48,884 bases of DNA from Desulfobacterales bacterium (lineage in GTDB: Bacteria; Desulfobacterota; Desulfobacteria; Desulfobacterales; RPRI01), in NCBI GenBank assembly GCA_020052975.1, contig JAGVOC010000181.1, positions 1 through 48,884 on the forward strand, given 5' to 3'. The position numbers and the translations under genes are program-made. Below, piece by piece: positions 1 to 9,115 of the stretch. Below the pieces are notes generated by a model, which saw only the letters and a list, made by a program, of their open reading frames with translations, was not told the DNA's origin and did no database searches. Numbering within the stretch: the stretch's first letter is position 1; each line of letters begins with the position of its first letter.

Positions 1-957
1 AACCAGCACAAACGGCTTAACGGTTTGGACTTTGTTATCCCTTGCATAAATATCAAGGGCAACCTTTGTATCTTCATGAAGGCGGATGCCGTCTTCAAGC
101 TTGATTCTGTCCAAATCTTCCGGCGCTTTTTTATATTGATCAGGGTCAAAATCTTTTCGAGTGGCAACAGCAGGCTCTTTCACAAAACCATCCCTCATTG
201 CCTTTGCCAGTGAATATTCATATACGACATTCTTAAACTTAACCGGGTTTGCGCCTTTTTCTATCTGGGGTGTTGCCGTCAGTTCCAAGCCTAATATGGG
301 GTTTAACTCATTTATAACCTGCATCCCCCTGTCAGCACGATAATGGTGTGATTCATCCATAAGCACAACAAGGTCTTCCAGGTTTATTAAATAATTGAAA
401 TAAGAATCGCCGAGACATTCGGCAAGGCGTTTTATGCGTGGGGAACTTCCGCCTCTGGTTTCGGCATTTATTTTTGAAATGTTAAAAATGTTTATATGTA
501 TCTCAGATTCAAACAGTCCCCTTTGACGAAAATTTTCGTAGTTATCGCCGGTAATAATGCTGGGACGCTGGTGAACAAACTCTCCAATGCCCTGAAAAAC
601 ATATTTCGGGTGAGACGTTTCCTCGAACTCTGTTTTAAGCTTGTTGTAAATAGTAAGATTTGGGGCAAGCACAAAGAAATTTTTTATCCCTTTTGCCAGA
701 TACAGGTAACCAATAAAAGCACCCATGAGGCGCGTTTTGCCGACACCGGTAGCAAGAGCAAAACACAGTGACGGGAAATTCCGTTCAAAATCAGCGCAGG
801 TAGGGTAAGAGCTTTTTACCTTTTCAAGTTCAGCGGTTAAATCAACATTCTTTTTGAGTGTCAGCTTATCTGCCAGCTCTGCCAGTATATTTAAACTCTT
901 TTCCTGCGGAGGACGAAGGCTCAGACGATTCCTGATAGAGGTTGCTATCCGATTCAT
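1..957 (-). CDS. res: Type III restriction enzyme Res subunit (helicase/endonuclease), 3' end cut by window
   Basis: This is the N-terminal 319 codons of a superfamily 2 helicase of the type III restriction (ResIII) kind. It translocates on DNA using ATP and, with the Mod subunit, cuts unmethylated DNA. Visible motifs are a Walker A 'ATGVGKTR' near residue 70, a DEAD-box-like 'DESHH' near residue 200 and a motif III-like 'LTATPQ' near residue 225. The reading frame stays open to base 1, so the second helicase lobe and the C-terminal nuclease domain lie outside the window. The ATG at 957 overlaps the stop of mod (ATGA) and has a GGAGG ribosome site (complement of 965-969), so the two are translationally coupled. 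Whether the nuclease motif is intact cannot be judged here. Confidence 0.85.
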   Translation of the reverse strand, partial: MNRIATSIRNRLSLRPPQEKSLNILAELADKLTLKKNVDLTAELEKVKSSYPTCADFERNFPSLCFALATGVGKTRLMGAFIGYLYLAKGIKNFFVLAPNLTIYNKLKTEFEETSHPKYVFQGIGEFVHQRPSIITGDNYENFRQRGLFESEIHINIFNISKINAETRGGSSPRIKRLAECLGDSYFNYLINLEDLVVLMDESHHYRADRGMQVINELNPILGLELTATPQIEKGANPVKFKNVVYEYSLAKAMRDGFVKEPAVATRKDFDPDQYKKAPEDLDRIKLEDGIRLHEDTKVALDIYARDNKVQTVKPFVLV

Positions 958-2618
958 TTATCATCCTCCTTGCCAAACAGGCCTCTTTGTTTTTTTGAGT
1001 TGGGCTTTTCAGATTTTTTCTTTGCTTCTTTCGGCCCGGCAGGCACAAAATCGGGGGCATCCTCATCAACGGGCATGTTGATGATATTCAGGCTGTAATC
1101 CTCACGTCCGAACTCGCAACGGCCCAAAAGCATATTAGGGATTTTTCTGATGGTTATGTTTGTATGCCTTGTTTCACAGGCTTTGGAAAATGATTTGCAG
1201 CAGATAAGCAGGCTTTCATCAGGCTTCATTTCATCATGGATTTTATCGAGGGATTCGACTGTTACGAATTGGGTGGTGGTGAAAATATAGTCCTTCTCAG
1301 TTGACTTGCCCTGTTTCCAGTAAATTTCCGGATCAGGAGAATACCTGAATCCTTCATGCTTTGCCATGGCTGCGGCCAGCATATCGGCATTATAGCGCTC
1401 GTCGATGATCCAGTTGCCGTATTTATCTTCTTTTAACAGGCTGGGAGCCAGGTAATAATATTTGAATCCCCCTCCACCTTTCCAGTTGACGGCTTTGGAA
1501 ATCCCGCCCTGATCCGTTCCGTCCACAACCTTTTTCAGGCGTGGCAGGCAGTGAGTGTGACAATGCTCGCCCAGTTCAATGCCGATCCAGCGGCGCCCCA
1601 TTTTATGTGCGACAGCATCGGTTGTGCCTGAACCAAGGAAGGAATCAAGAACCCAGTCATCTGCGTCGGTAGCTAAAGTGAGAATTCGCTGAATTAAGCG
1701 TTCGGGTTTAGGCGTATCAAAAGCATCGCTTGGACCGAATAGTGCAATAATTTCTTTTTTAGCTTCCTGGGTGTGACCAACTTCAGAGTTCGGCCACCAT
1801 GTCCATGCAGTTTGTCCCAAAGATTCTGAAAGATATGTCTTCCTTCGAGGAACACCTTTACCATCTGCTCCAAACCATATTCTTCTTTCTTCAACAAGTT
1901 TCAAAAAAACAGGCTCTATGTTTTTCCAACACCTTCCTTCTGGCGGAAAATATTCCTTTCCCTTTGGGGTCAATATTTTATACATTTGATTAGGGCGGTA
2001 TCCTTGGGCTGTAAAATCAGAAGAGACCCAAGGGCCACGAGGATCATTATCGGGATTTTTATAAGTAGCTTTTTGTTGCTCTGTTTTTTTAAGAGGTTTT
2101 ACTATTTGTTTAAATATATCAATATTTTTTGCATATACAAGTATATGGTCATGCCCTGCACCAATCGTTGCTCTCATATCTGGTGAAGTGCGTTTTTGCC
2201 AAAGAACATTTGCAACAAAATTATTTCTACCGAACAATTCATCAAGTAGCACTTTTAAATAATGACATTCATTATCATCAATTGTAATCCAGATACTTCC
2301 CTTATTACTTAGAAGTAATTTTAGTATGAATAATCTATCACGCATCAAAGATAACCAAATCGAATGCTCAAGTCCGTCATCATAATGTTCGAACGCAGAG
2401 CCAGTATTATACGGCGGATCGATGCAGATACACTTGACTTTCCCCGCAAAATCCTGTTCCAGGGCTTTCAATGCCAGCAGGTTGTCGCCAAAGATGAGCA
2501 TATTTTCAGCGGTCTTATCGCCGTATGACTTTTCCGGATCTTCGATGAGGATGCGGGGTTCCAGCACCGGCTGTTTATCCTTGCCGATCCAGGTCAGTTC
2601 AAGTTTCTGTTTTGACAT
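954..2618 (-). CDS. mod: Type III site-specific DNA methyltransferase Mod
   Basis: A 554-residue DNA N6-adenine or N4-cytosine methyltransferase that gives both sequence recognition and protection in a type III restriction-modification system. The catalytic motif 'DPPYNTG' is at residues 67-73 and precedes the AdoMet-binding motif 'FLGSGTT' at 327-333, which is the beta-class order usual for Mod. The segment between them (about 130-300) should hold the target-recognition region, and about 200 residues follow the AdoMet motif. A ribosome site (GGGAG) lies 7 bases before the ATG, inside the end of the upstream AlbA_2 gene, which overlaps this one by 20 bp. The stop overlaps the res start by 4 bp. 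I see no simple-sequence repeat in the coding region, so there is no sign of phase variation. Confidence 0.9.
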   Translation of the reverse strand: MSKQKLELTWIGKDKQPVLEPRILIEDPEKSYGDKTAENMLIFGDNLLALKALEQDFAGKVKCICIDPPYNTGSAFEHYDDGLEHSIWLSLMRDRLFILKLLLSNKGSIWITIDDNECHYLKVLLDELFGRNNFVANVLWQKRTSPDMRATIGAGHDHILVYAKNIDIFKQIVKPLKKTEQQKATYKNPDNDPRGPWVSSDFTAQGYRPNQMYKILTPKGKEYFPPEGRCWKNIEPVFLKLVEERRIWFGADGKGVPRRKTYLSESLGQTAWTWWPNSEVGHTQEAKKEIIALFGPSDAFDTPKPERLIQRILTLATDADDWVLDSFLGSGTTDAVAHKMGRRWIGIELGEHCHTHCLPRLKKVVDGTDQGGISKAVNWKGGGGFKYYYLAPSLLKEDKYGNWIIDERYNADMLAAAMAKHEGFRYSPDPEIYWKQGKSTEKDYIFTTTQFVTVESLDKIHDEMKPDESLLICCKSFSKACETRHTNITIRKIPNMLLGRCEFGREDYSLNIINMPVDEDAPDFVPAGPKEAKKKSEKPNSKKQRGLFGKEDDK

Positions 2619-4053
2619 CGACTATCTCCCAGTGTCCGCCTCTATCGGGACCGACGCGGCGAATACGACCTTGGTCCTGAAGGCGTTTGAGATTGCGCTC
2701 AATCGTTCTGTTACTGACGCCAAGGGCCGCCGACAGATGGGCAATCGTGGCCTCAGGATGGCCGATTAAAGCAGAGAAAATTCGTTCGGGAGTTTTCTCC
2801 GACATTTTCTCCGACATTTTCTCCGACATTTTCTCCGACATTTTCTCCGAAACTTGAGCAAGGTTTTCTACTCCCCTTTCTACCCCCTTAATTCTTTTAC
2901 CTACTGATTCTTTCGATAATCCTATATCTGCGCTATCTCGGAGCATGGGGCGCTTGAATGTGATTGTGAAAAATGTGGTCTGACTGATCTTTGGGGGCGG
3001 TAATCCCGCAGCGGCTACGGCCTCTCTCATCCTTCTGATCCCTGTGCCTGCAAGTTCTACCTTGTCCATTCTAAAGAAGAGGTCTGCGATGCGTGCATTC
3101 CGCCTTACGGATATTTTGCCGAAGTCTTTTTTATCCAGCCCTTTCGGCAAACCTCCGGGGTTTATGATGTCAACACGGTCTTCATGGACTTCAACCATCA
3201 GGCTTGTGCCGCGCATGCCATAGTCGCGGTGAATGATGGCATTGGCGACGGCCTCGCGGAGAGCTTCCAGCGGCAGTTCATAAATATCCCTGCGGTTCAT
3301 GCCGATTATTTCGCTTCGCCTGTTGAGGTGCTTCTTAAGGAACATCTCGGCGGCGTTGAACTGGGTGAGCAGGTCATCTTCAACGTCCTGTCGGTCATAA
3401 ATATGCACGCGGTCTGTACCCTTAAAGGCAATGAGCGTCATCTGGGTATGAAAGATAAACTTGCGGGGTTTTTCCACAAAGAAGAGCACGCCAGCATTGG
3501 TTATCTTGTTGTTCAGCGTTACGTTGAGACTCGTAAGGATATCATGAGGAACGATCTTCTTTATCCCGATATCGGCTTCTTTGAGGAAGTTTCTTATCTT
3601 CGCTCTGGATATGTCGTTCCATGTTGCGTCTTTGTTGATCTTTTCCTCGAAGGAGATTTCTTCATGCTCCCGAAACATAACCCGCAATTCGTGGTTCGTC
3701 ATCTTCTGTGTGGTACCATCGAGTCTTCTGAAGTAACCGGAACTGCACCCGTAGGGTTTTTCTTCCCCCTGTGGCACTTCTATGGTGACGACATGTTGAA
3801 CCTGACTGATCTTGACCTGTATCGGAGGATTGCAATTCCGCGCCAGGGAGGTGATGCGGGCTTTCAGGTCGTTTGTAAGCTTCTCGCCGATGATGGTTTT
3901 ATCATCCCTTACGCCGAGTATAATGATGCCGCCTTTGGCATTTGCAAAGGCTGCCATATCCTCAACGATGCGCGGGGTGAAATGCTCCTTGAACTCGACG
4001 GTCAGCCCCTCGCCTTCCTGAATAAGGATTTCGACTTTATCTATCGTCAGCAT
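2599..4053 (-). CDS. Schlafen/AlbA_2-domain protein with HATPase-like and winged-helix domains
   Basis: A 484-residue protein of the family often annotated as a RecG-like ATP-binding regulator. Residues about 10-125 look like an AlbA_2 (Schlafen-type) nucleic-acid-binding domain ('VEFKEHF' and 'FANAKGGIIILGV'). Residues about 255-370 resemble the C-terminal HATPase_c_4 module ('EALREAVANAIIHRDY', then 'NPGGLPKGL'). A linker at 401-420 is made of five VSEK/MSEK repeats, and residues 425-480 form a helix-turn-helix ('LSAALGVSNRTIERNLKRL'). It sits between the helicase and mod genes (27 bp gap upstream, 20 bp overlap downstream), so it is probably a co-expressed regulator or nucleic-acid-sensing effector of the operon. 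The exact activity is unknown. The ribosome site at the ATG is weak. Confidence 0.8.
   Translation of the reverse strand: MLTIDKVEILIQEGEGLTVEFKEHFTPRIVEDMAAFANAKGGIIILGVRDDKTIIGEKLTNDLKARITSLARNCNPPIQVKISQVQHVVTIEVPQGEEKPYGCSSGYFRRLDGTTQKMTNHELRVMFREHEEISFEEKINKDATWNDISRAKIRNFLKEADIGIKKIVPHDILTSLNVTLNNKITNAGVLFFVEKPRKFIFHTQMTLIAFKGTDRVHIYDRQDVEDDLLTQFNAAEMFLKKHLNRRSEIIGMNRRDIYELPLEALREAVANAIIHRDYGMRGTSLMVEVHEDRVDIINPGGLPKGLDKKDFGKISVRRNARIADLFFRMDKVELAGTGIRRMREAVAAAGLPPPKISQTTFFTITFKRPMLRDSADIGLSKESVGKRIKGVERGVENLAQVSEKMSEKMSEKMSEKMSEKTPERIFSALIGHPEATIAHLSAALGVSNRTIERNLKRLQDQGRIRRVGPDRGGHWEIVDVKTET
2792..2851. repeat. 12-bp in-frame tandem repeat encoding (V/M)SEK x5
   Basis: Five head-to-tail units of 'attttctccgac' (plus strand; the first and last vary by a base) lie inside the AlbA_2-domain gene and encode VSEK followed by four MSEK. 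Because the unit is a multiple of three, slippage would lengthen or shorten the linker between the HATPase-like and DNA-binding domains without a frameshift. Confidence 0.9.
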
Positions 4054-4080
4054 CGGTATAAATATCCTATACAGATTGTT

Positions 4081-6996
4081 TCATATGAGTTTCCATCTTA
4101 CTACAAACAGTTCTTTTTTATCAATTTTTTGTTTAAGGCGGGATTCTATCTCCTCAATCAGTTTTTCTTTCCGAACATCAACTTCATCCTGAGACTGAAA
4201 CAGGTTCATGCGCAGGGCGTTTCGTTTCTTTTCCATCTCCTTGATATGACGCTGGGCTTTTACCTTATCTTCTAAATTCAGAATTTTTCTGGCTTCCGTT
4301 TTCCGGAACTTTATTTCCTTGTCCAATGCCTTAAGCTCAATTTCAAGGCTGCCTTTAACATCATCCGCCCACTTTTCCAGTTTTCCCATTTCGATATCAA
4401 AAAACTGCGAATTCCGCCCGGCATTTTCCTGTAAAATTTCCGCCTGCATACCGTTGGTGGTTTGCTGCAATATTTCCTTAACCGTTGTTATGCCATTGGA
4501 TGGGACAGTCTCTGACACTGAAGCCGGAAGTGAAAAAAACCTCCGGCACTGTTCAGCATCCAATTCCAAACCGTCATCCGAAATACCGGACAGTAAAACA
4601 TAATCCTCTGTCTCAAAAGAATGAATCGTAAGGTTGGATACTCCGAGCCATCCTGATTTTTTGATGAGCGGCTCAAGAATAGAAATCTTTACGTTGGATT
4701 CCGTATAATTGGAGATAAGTTCTCCGGGGGGCAATGATTTTATTTTACAGTGTTCAATGATTCGCTGGGCTAAAGGATGACCGATTCTGTATATGTTTGC
4801 GTCTTCAATATTCTTACCGATCCTGTATGGACCGGGATGTATTTTTTCATTGGGGAATGGATTTTGAATTAAGGTAAAAGAGTGGCCGTCATTGTCAAAG
4901 CAGGCATAGGGTTCAAGATAATATCGGGTAACCTGCCAGAGCCAGTTTTCGTATTTTGAAATATAATCCCTGCTTTCCTGCAGATTCACACGCAATTTTT
5001 CATGGACTTCTTCATCAAAGGTTTCAAGAAGCTGCTGACGCGTGTTTTTCAGGCGGTCTTCAATCTGGTCTTCCAGTTCTTTTTGCAGCGCGTCAAAAGC
5101 AACCTGTATTTCTTCAGGAGCCCTGCAGTTCTGATAAATCTGAACAATCCTCTTTTCAAAATCAACACCGGATTCAATACTGCCCAGTACTTCATCGCTT
5201 ACGCCGAAAACACCGGAAAAAAGCTTGAATTTTTCCGCCAAAAGCTCATAGACACGCTGGTCGGCCGCGTTGTTTTTGTTGAGAAAATTGACTACCACCA
5301 CATCATGCTGCTGCCCGTAACGGTGACACCTTCCGATTCGCTGCTCAATCCGCTGGGGATTCCACGGAAGGTCATAATTAACCACAATTGAACAGAACTG
5401 GAGATTGATACCCTCGGCGGCTGCTTCTGTCGCTATCATGATAACCGCTTCATCTCTGAAGTAATCCACAATAGCCGCCCGCTTATCTGCCGTTTGAGAG
5501 CCGGAGATCCTGTCCGTATTCTGATTCTTAATGAGCCATTTCCGGTAAATTTCGCGGGAAAGGGGGTCGCTGTTTGTGCCGTTAAATAATACAATCTTGC
5601 CCTTAAATTCTGTGTGTTCAAGAATGTTGTAGAGGTAAGCCTGCGTTCTGCAGGATTCAGTAAAAATAATCGCTTTTTTTCTGCCTCCAAGCCGCCCGGT
5701 TTCTGCAAATCCTTTTTTTAACGCGGTAAGTAGAACCTCCCCTTTTGAATTTCTGGTGATGGACTTTGCCAGATGCTTAAAAACGTTTAAGTCGTTTATT
5801 TCTTTGTTAATATTTTCGATATCTTCAGGGGTATATTGTTTCTCCTGTTTTTCAAAAAGAGGCGATCCGGTTTCACCGTCTGTTTCCTCTTCATCAATCC
5901 ACTCGCCCGTCCATTCATCGCGGACTTCATCATAAGCTTCAAAATCCTGCGAAATAACATCTTCCATTTCTTCCTGTTTTCCCTGAAGGTTTTTAAGTGT
6001 CTCAAGCTTTGACGCCAACGCCTCAAGCGTGCCTGCAATCGCAAAGGTCGACGAGGCAAGGAGCCGTCGCAGAATCAGGGTCATCAATTGACGCTGACTT
6101 GCCGGAAGAGCATATAGATTATTCCGCTGTAAATAAGATGATACCAGATCATAGAGTTTTTGTTCTTCCGGGAATGGAATAAATTCCTGCGTAATGGCCA
6201 GACGATTTGTAAATTTTATATATTCAAGCACCTGGCGGCGAAGCGTTCTTTTACAGACAGGTTTCAGGCGGTCTTTCAGGTCATCAAAACTGTCATCCCC
6301 CGGCAGTCGTGAAAACTGATGCTTATAACTTTGCAGATCACCGAATGTATAATCATCAATGATGCTGACAAGGCCATATAGCTCAAGGAGTGAATTCTGC
6401 AACGGAGTTGCCGTAAGAAGAATTTTTGGAGCGTGAGAGACGGCCCTTTTGATGGCATTTGAAATTTTATTGGTCGGTTTATAGACATTGCGCAATCGAT
6501 GGGCTTCGTCAATCACAACCAGATCCCAGTTGATCCGGGTTATATATGGCTCTTTTGTCCGTGCAAAATGATATGAACAGATAACGATTTGTTCCTGTTC
6601 AAAAGGGTTGAGATTTCCTTTTTTGATTTCCTGATTAAAGGATGGGGTTTCAAGAATAATGGATGATAGAAAAAACTTGTCCAGCAGTTCCTGATTCCAT
6701 TGCTTCCGAAGGTTTGAAGGCACGATGATGAGAATCTTCTTTTTTCTTTCCGCCCATTTCTGGGAAATAACGATTCCCGCTTCAATGGTTTTCCCAAGAC
6801 CTACTTCATCGGCAAGGATAGCGCCTTTTGAAAGAGGCGATTTGAACGCGAATAAGGCAGCTTCAACCTGATGGGGATTTAAATCAACCTGGGCATCGAG
6901 CAGAGATGAAGCAAGTTTTTGTAGGCTGTCAGACGAGCTCCTTTTAGTCAGCTCATAGGCAAAGTATTTTGCGTGATATCCGGTGATGCTCGTCAT
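4081..6996 (-). CDS. SNF2/RapA-type DEAD/DEAH-box helicase
   Basis: A 971-residue SNF2-like ATPase. Motif I 'DEVGLGKTIEAG' is at 63-74, motif II 'DEAHRLRN' at 163-170, motif III 'TATPLQN' at 195-201. An acidic insert (about 340-400) separates the two RecA-like lobes. Motifs V-VI are at about 523-562, including 'PWNPQRIEQRIGRCHRYGQ'. A C-terminal region of about 400 residues ends in a basic/acidic coiled coil (about 870-960). Such proteins remodel protein-nucleic-acid complexes. Related SNF2 helicases occur in phage-defence loci (for example DrmD of DISARM), but drmA, drmB and drmC are not present here. It is the first gene of the four-gene operon and lies 27 bp upstream of the AlbA_2 gene. 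A link to restriction is inferred from context. Confidence 0.85.
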   Translation of the reverse strand: MTSITGYHAKYFAYELTKRSSSDSLQKLASSLLDAQVDLNPHQVEAALFAFKSPLSKGAILADEVGLGKTIEAGIVISQKWAERKKKILIIVPSNLRKQWNQELLDKFFLSSIILETPSFNQEIKKGNLNPFEQEQIVICSYHFARTKEPYITRINWDLVVIDEAHRLRNVYKPTNKISNAIKRAVSHAPKILLTATPLQNSLLELYGLVSIIDDYTFGDLQSYKHQFSRLPGDDSFDDLKDRLKPVCKRTLRRQVLEYIKFTNRLAITQEFIPFPEEQKLYDLVSSYLQRNNLYALPASQRQLMTLILRRLLASSTFAIAGTLEALASKLETLKNLQGKQEEMEDVISQDFEAYDEVRDEWTGEWIDEEETDGETGSPLFEKQEKQYTPEDIENINKEINDLNVFKHLAKSITRNSKGEVLLTALKKGFAETGRLGGRKKAIIFTESCRTQAYLYNILEHTEFKGKIVLFNGTNSDPLSREIYRKWLIKNQNTDRISGSQTADKRAAIVDYFRDEAVIMIATEAAAEGINLQFCSIVVNYDLPWNPQRIEQRIGRCHRYGQQHDVVVVNFLNKNNAADQRVYELLAEKFKLFSGVFGVSDEVLGSIESGVDFEKRIVQIYQNCRAPEEIQVAFDALQKELEDQIEDRLKNTRQQLLETFDEEVHEKLRVNLQESRDYISKYENWLWQVTRYYLEPYACFDNDGHSFTLIQNPFPNEKIHPGPYRIGKNIEDANIYRIGHPLAQRIIEHCKIKSLPPGELISNYTESNVKISILEPLIKKSGWLGVSNLTIHSFETEDYVLLSGISDDGLELDAEQCRRFFSLPASVSETVPSNGITTVKEILQQTTNGMQAEILQENAGRNSQFFDIEMGKLEKWADDVKGSLEIELKALDKEIKFRKTEARKILNLEDKVKAQRHIKEMEKKRNALRMNLFQSQDEVDVRKEKLIEEIESRLKQKIDKKELFVVRWKLI

Positions 6997-7317
6997 TTCA
7001 CAGCGCCTGTTTGGGATATTAATAAAACAGCAACTGATAATATATATCCGATTCTTTTACTAAAACAAATGATAATCTGCAATATTCTTGAAAGGCACTG
7101 TGTTTTTCATACAGAGCATGAATGGAGAGTGAAACAGTTTTCCAGAGATTGGCGGGATGGATACGGAAAATTTGTCCACATCTTTTTAATCTCAACAGGA
7201 CACAGGTCTTACCCGGCGCAGCTCACTCCAACTTAAAATCACAATTTGTGATTTTAAGTTTTGGAATTCTTCCACGGATAACTGAAACATAAAATCCGGA
7301 GCTTTTTTAAATAAATA
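6997..7317. other. Intergenic boundary between defence operon and TRAP operon
   Basis: No gene is supported in this 321-bp stretch. It must hold the promoter of the minus-strand helicase operon and the 3' end of the dctM transcript. The only clear structure is the palindrome at 7230-7260. Short open frames here have no ribosome site and no recognisable domain. Confidence 0.6.
7230..7260. terminator. Near-perfect 31-bp palindrome, probable bidirectional terminator
   Basis: A 15-bp arm 'aacttaaaatcacaa' is followed, after a single T, by its exact reverse complement. It lies about 60 bp past the dctM stop on the minus strand, where a terminator is expected. The stem is AT-rich and a one-base loop is too tight for a normal hairpin (the central pairs would open), so a protein-binding palindrome is an alternative. 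Confidence 0.5.
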
Positions 7318-8622
7318 TTATTTTATCAGCTCGGGAAGAAAAGTCGCAATTTCCGGGAAAAGCATCATTAATAATATGCAAACGATATAAGCAGGCAGAA
7401 AATATGTCACGCCCTTGAATACTTCATTAAGACTGACATCTTTTGACATCCCGGCCACGACATAAGCAGTCGCTCCGACAGGAGGCGTCACGGCGCCTAG
7501 CGTCGTGATGACCGTTATCGTGACACCGAACCAGAGCGGGTCGTATCCGAGATGGATGGCTACAGGAAAGAAAATGGAGATGGTGATCAATAAAAGCGCA
7601 AGGGCATCCATGAACATCCCGCCGATAATATAAATAACAAAAATAATAAGCATTATAACAGTTTTTGGAACCGGAAGCATTACAACCCAGTCCGCAATAT
7701 CATAGGGTATTCTTGTAACGGCAAGAAAGCGCCCGAACATCACGGCTCCCGCGATAATCACTATAACCATGCAGGATACCCGCAATGTATCGGATATCGA
7801 CGCAAGAAAACCTTTCCAGTTTAAACCCCGCTGTATAATTCCTATGATGATCGCAAAAAAAGAACCTGCGGCGCCGGCCTCCGTGGGAGTGAACATTCCG
7901 AAAAAAAGACCGAGCATCACAAGCAGGAAAAGAATTACCATTTCAAGCGCCCCCGACAGGGCCTTTATTTTTTCGGCAAAACCTGTTTTTGGGCCTACAG
8001 GACCCCATTCGGGATGAACAGAACATACAAGATAAACTGTTACCATGAAAAGAAACGCAAGAACAAGGCCGGGGAAAACACTTCCGTAAAAAAGCTTTGC
8101 TATCGACTGCTCTGTGGAAAGGCCTATAACGATTAAGACTACGCTCGGAGGAATAACAACTCCAAGCGTTGACCCGCAGGCAACAGTCCCGGTGCTCAGT
8201 TTCGGATTATAATTGTATTTTTTCATCTGCGGCAGAGCAACAGTTGACATTGTGGCAGCCGTTGCCGCATTCGAGCCACAGATAGCGGAGAAAGCCGCGC
8301 ATGCCACAATGGTCGCCATGGCCAATCCGCCTCGGATGTGCCCAACCCACTTGTAGGCTGCATTATAGAGCTTTTCGTTCACGCCGGAATAAAAAGCGAT
8401 CTGTCCCATGAAAATAAAAAGCGGAATAACGGTAAGACCATGCTGGGAGAATGTCGACCATATGACCGAGCTTACCATGTTAATCCCGGCCTTAACCGAA
8501 ACCACATGACAAAAGCCTATAAAGCCGACAATCCCCATGGCAAACCCGACGGGGATGCCGAGAAAAAAAACAACAAGCATAAGGACGGCTATTCCGATAA
8601 TTCCTTCAACAGCAAGATTCAT
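7318..8622 (-). CDS. dctM: TRAP transporter large permease (DctM family)
   Basis: A 434-residue, very hydrophobic integral membrane protein, the ion-coupled transport subunit of a tripartite ATP-independent periplasmic (TRAP) transporter. Length and hydrophobic pattern fit the usual 12-helix DctM. Family-typical segments include 'IPLFIFMGQIAFYSG', 'ASTLGVVIPPSVVLIVIG'-like (here CGSTLGVVIPPS) and 'MFTPTEAGAAGSF'. The ATG overlaps the dctQ stop by 4 bp (ATGA). It closes the iorA-iorB-paaK-dctP-dctQ-dctM series, so the probable substrate is an aryl acid; that substrate is inferred from gene context only. Confidence 0.93.
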   Translation of the reverse strand: MNLAVEGIIGIAVLMLVVFFLGIPVGFAMGIVGFIGFCHVVSVKAGINMVSSVIWSTFSQHGLTVIPLFIFMGQIAFYSGVNEKLYNAAYKWVGHIRGGLAMATIVACAAFSAICGSNAATAATMSTVALPQMKKYNYNPKLSTGTVACGSTLGVVIPPSVVLIVIGLSTEQSIAKLFYGSVFPGLVLAFLFMVTVYLVCSVHPEWGPVGPKTGFAEKIKALSGALEMVILFLLVMLGLFFGMFTPTEAGAAGSFFAIIIGIIQRGLNWKGFLASISDTLRVSCMVIVIIAGAVMFGRFLAVTRIPYDIADWVVMLPVPKTVIMLIIFVIYIIGGMFMDALALLLITISIFFPVAIHLGYDPLWFGVTITVITTLGAVTPPVGATAYVVAGMSKDVSLNEVFKGVTYFLPAYIVCILLMMLFPEIATFLPELIK

Positions 8623-9110
8623 TTGCCGCCGTCCTTTCCCGGAAAAAGTGCCTTGAGCAGATCACCGAAACAAACAAGCGTCAGAACCGCGCATCCGAAT
8701 GCGACAGCATAAATAAAAGGATAATATATGATTTTCAAAGTTTCGGTCAGCTCTCCTGTTCTCCACAAAACATTTCCTTTTACCACGAGCTGCCATGTGA
8801 CAATTATAAAAAAAGCCATGCAGATAAGATCTCCTGCTACCTTCAGGGCTTTCTTCGTTTTTGCCGAAAAGGTATTTATCAGGACATCAACTGATACATG
8901 ACCCTTTCTTGCCTGTGTCTGCCCAAGGGCAAAAGCCGTAACTATTGCGCCGAAAAGTCCCATCAGTTCATAGGCTCCCGGAACCGGCACCCAGACCATG
9001 CGGAAAAATATATTCCCGCATGTCAGGACAATCATGGCAACAAGAAATATTCCGCCGATAAAAGTCAGCAGACCATTCAAAAGCTCGTTTATCTTGTTCA
9101 TAATCTCCAT
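8619..9110 (-). CDS. dctQ: TRAP transporter small permease (DctQ family)
   Basis: About 163 residues with four predicted membrane helices, the small membrane subunit of the TRAP transporter that partners DctM. Typical segments are 'NIFFRMVWVPVPGAYELMG' and 'QTQARKGHVSVDVLI'. The start is uncertain: ATG at 9110 has no ribosome site, while ATG at 9101 has GGAG only 3 bases upstream. A repeat element begins at 9116, so the native upstream region has been replaced. The gene overlaps dctM by 4 bp and lies about 310 bp after dctP because of that inserted repeat. Confidence 0.9.
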   Translation of the reverse strand: MEIMNKINELLNGLLTFIGGIFLVAMIVLTCGNIFFRMVWVPVPGAYELMGLFGAIVTAFALGQTQARKGHVSVDVLINTFSAKTKKALKVAGDLICMAFFIIVTWQLVVKGNVLWRTGELTETLKIIYYPFIYAVAFGCAVLTLVCFGDLLKALFPGKDGGK

Positions 9111-9115
9111 CAATT

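Noticed and set aside
3184..4275. A 363-codon open frame on the plus strand
   Set aside because: It is antisense to the AlbA_2 and helicase genes, which have clear family motifs on the minus strand; no ribosome site or domain supports it.
4081..6996. DISARM defence system
   Set aside because: An SNF2 helicase and a methylase are present, but no DrmA, DrmB or DrmC-like (PLD) gene is seen, and the nuclease partner is a type III Res.
6973..7236. 87-codon plus-strand frame beside the helicase gene
   Set aside because: Starts inside the helicase coding region on the other strand, has no ribosome site and no recognisable domain; treated as chance.
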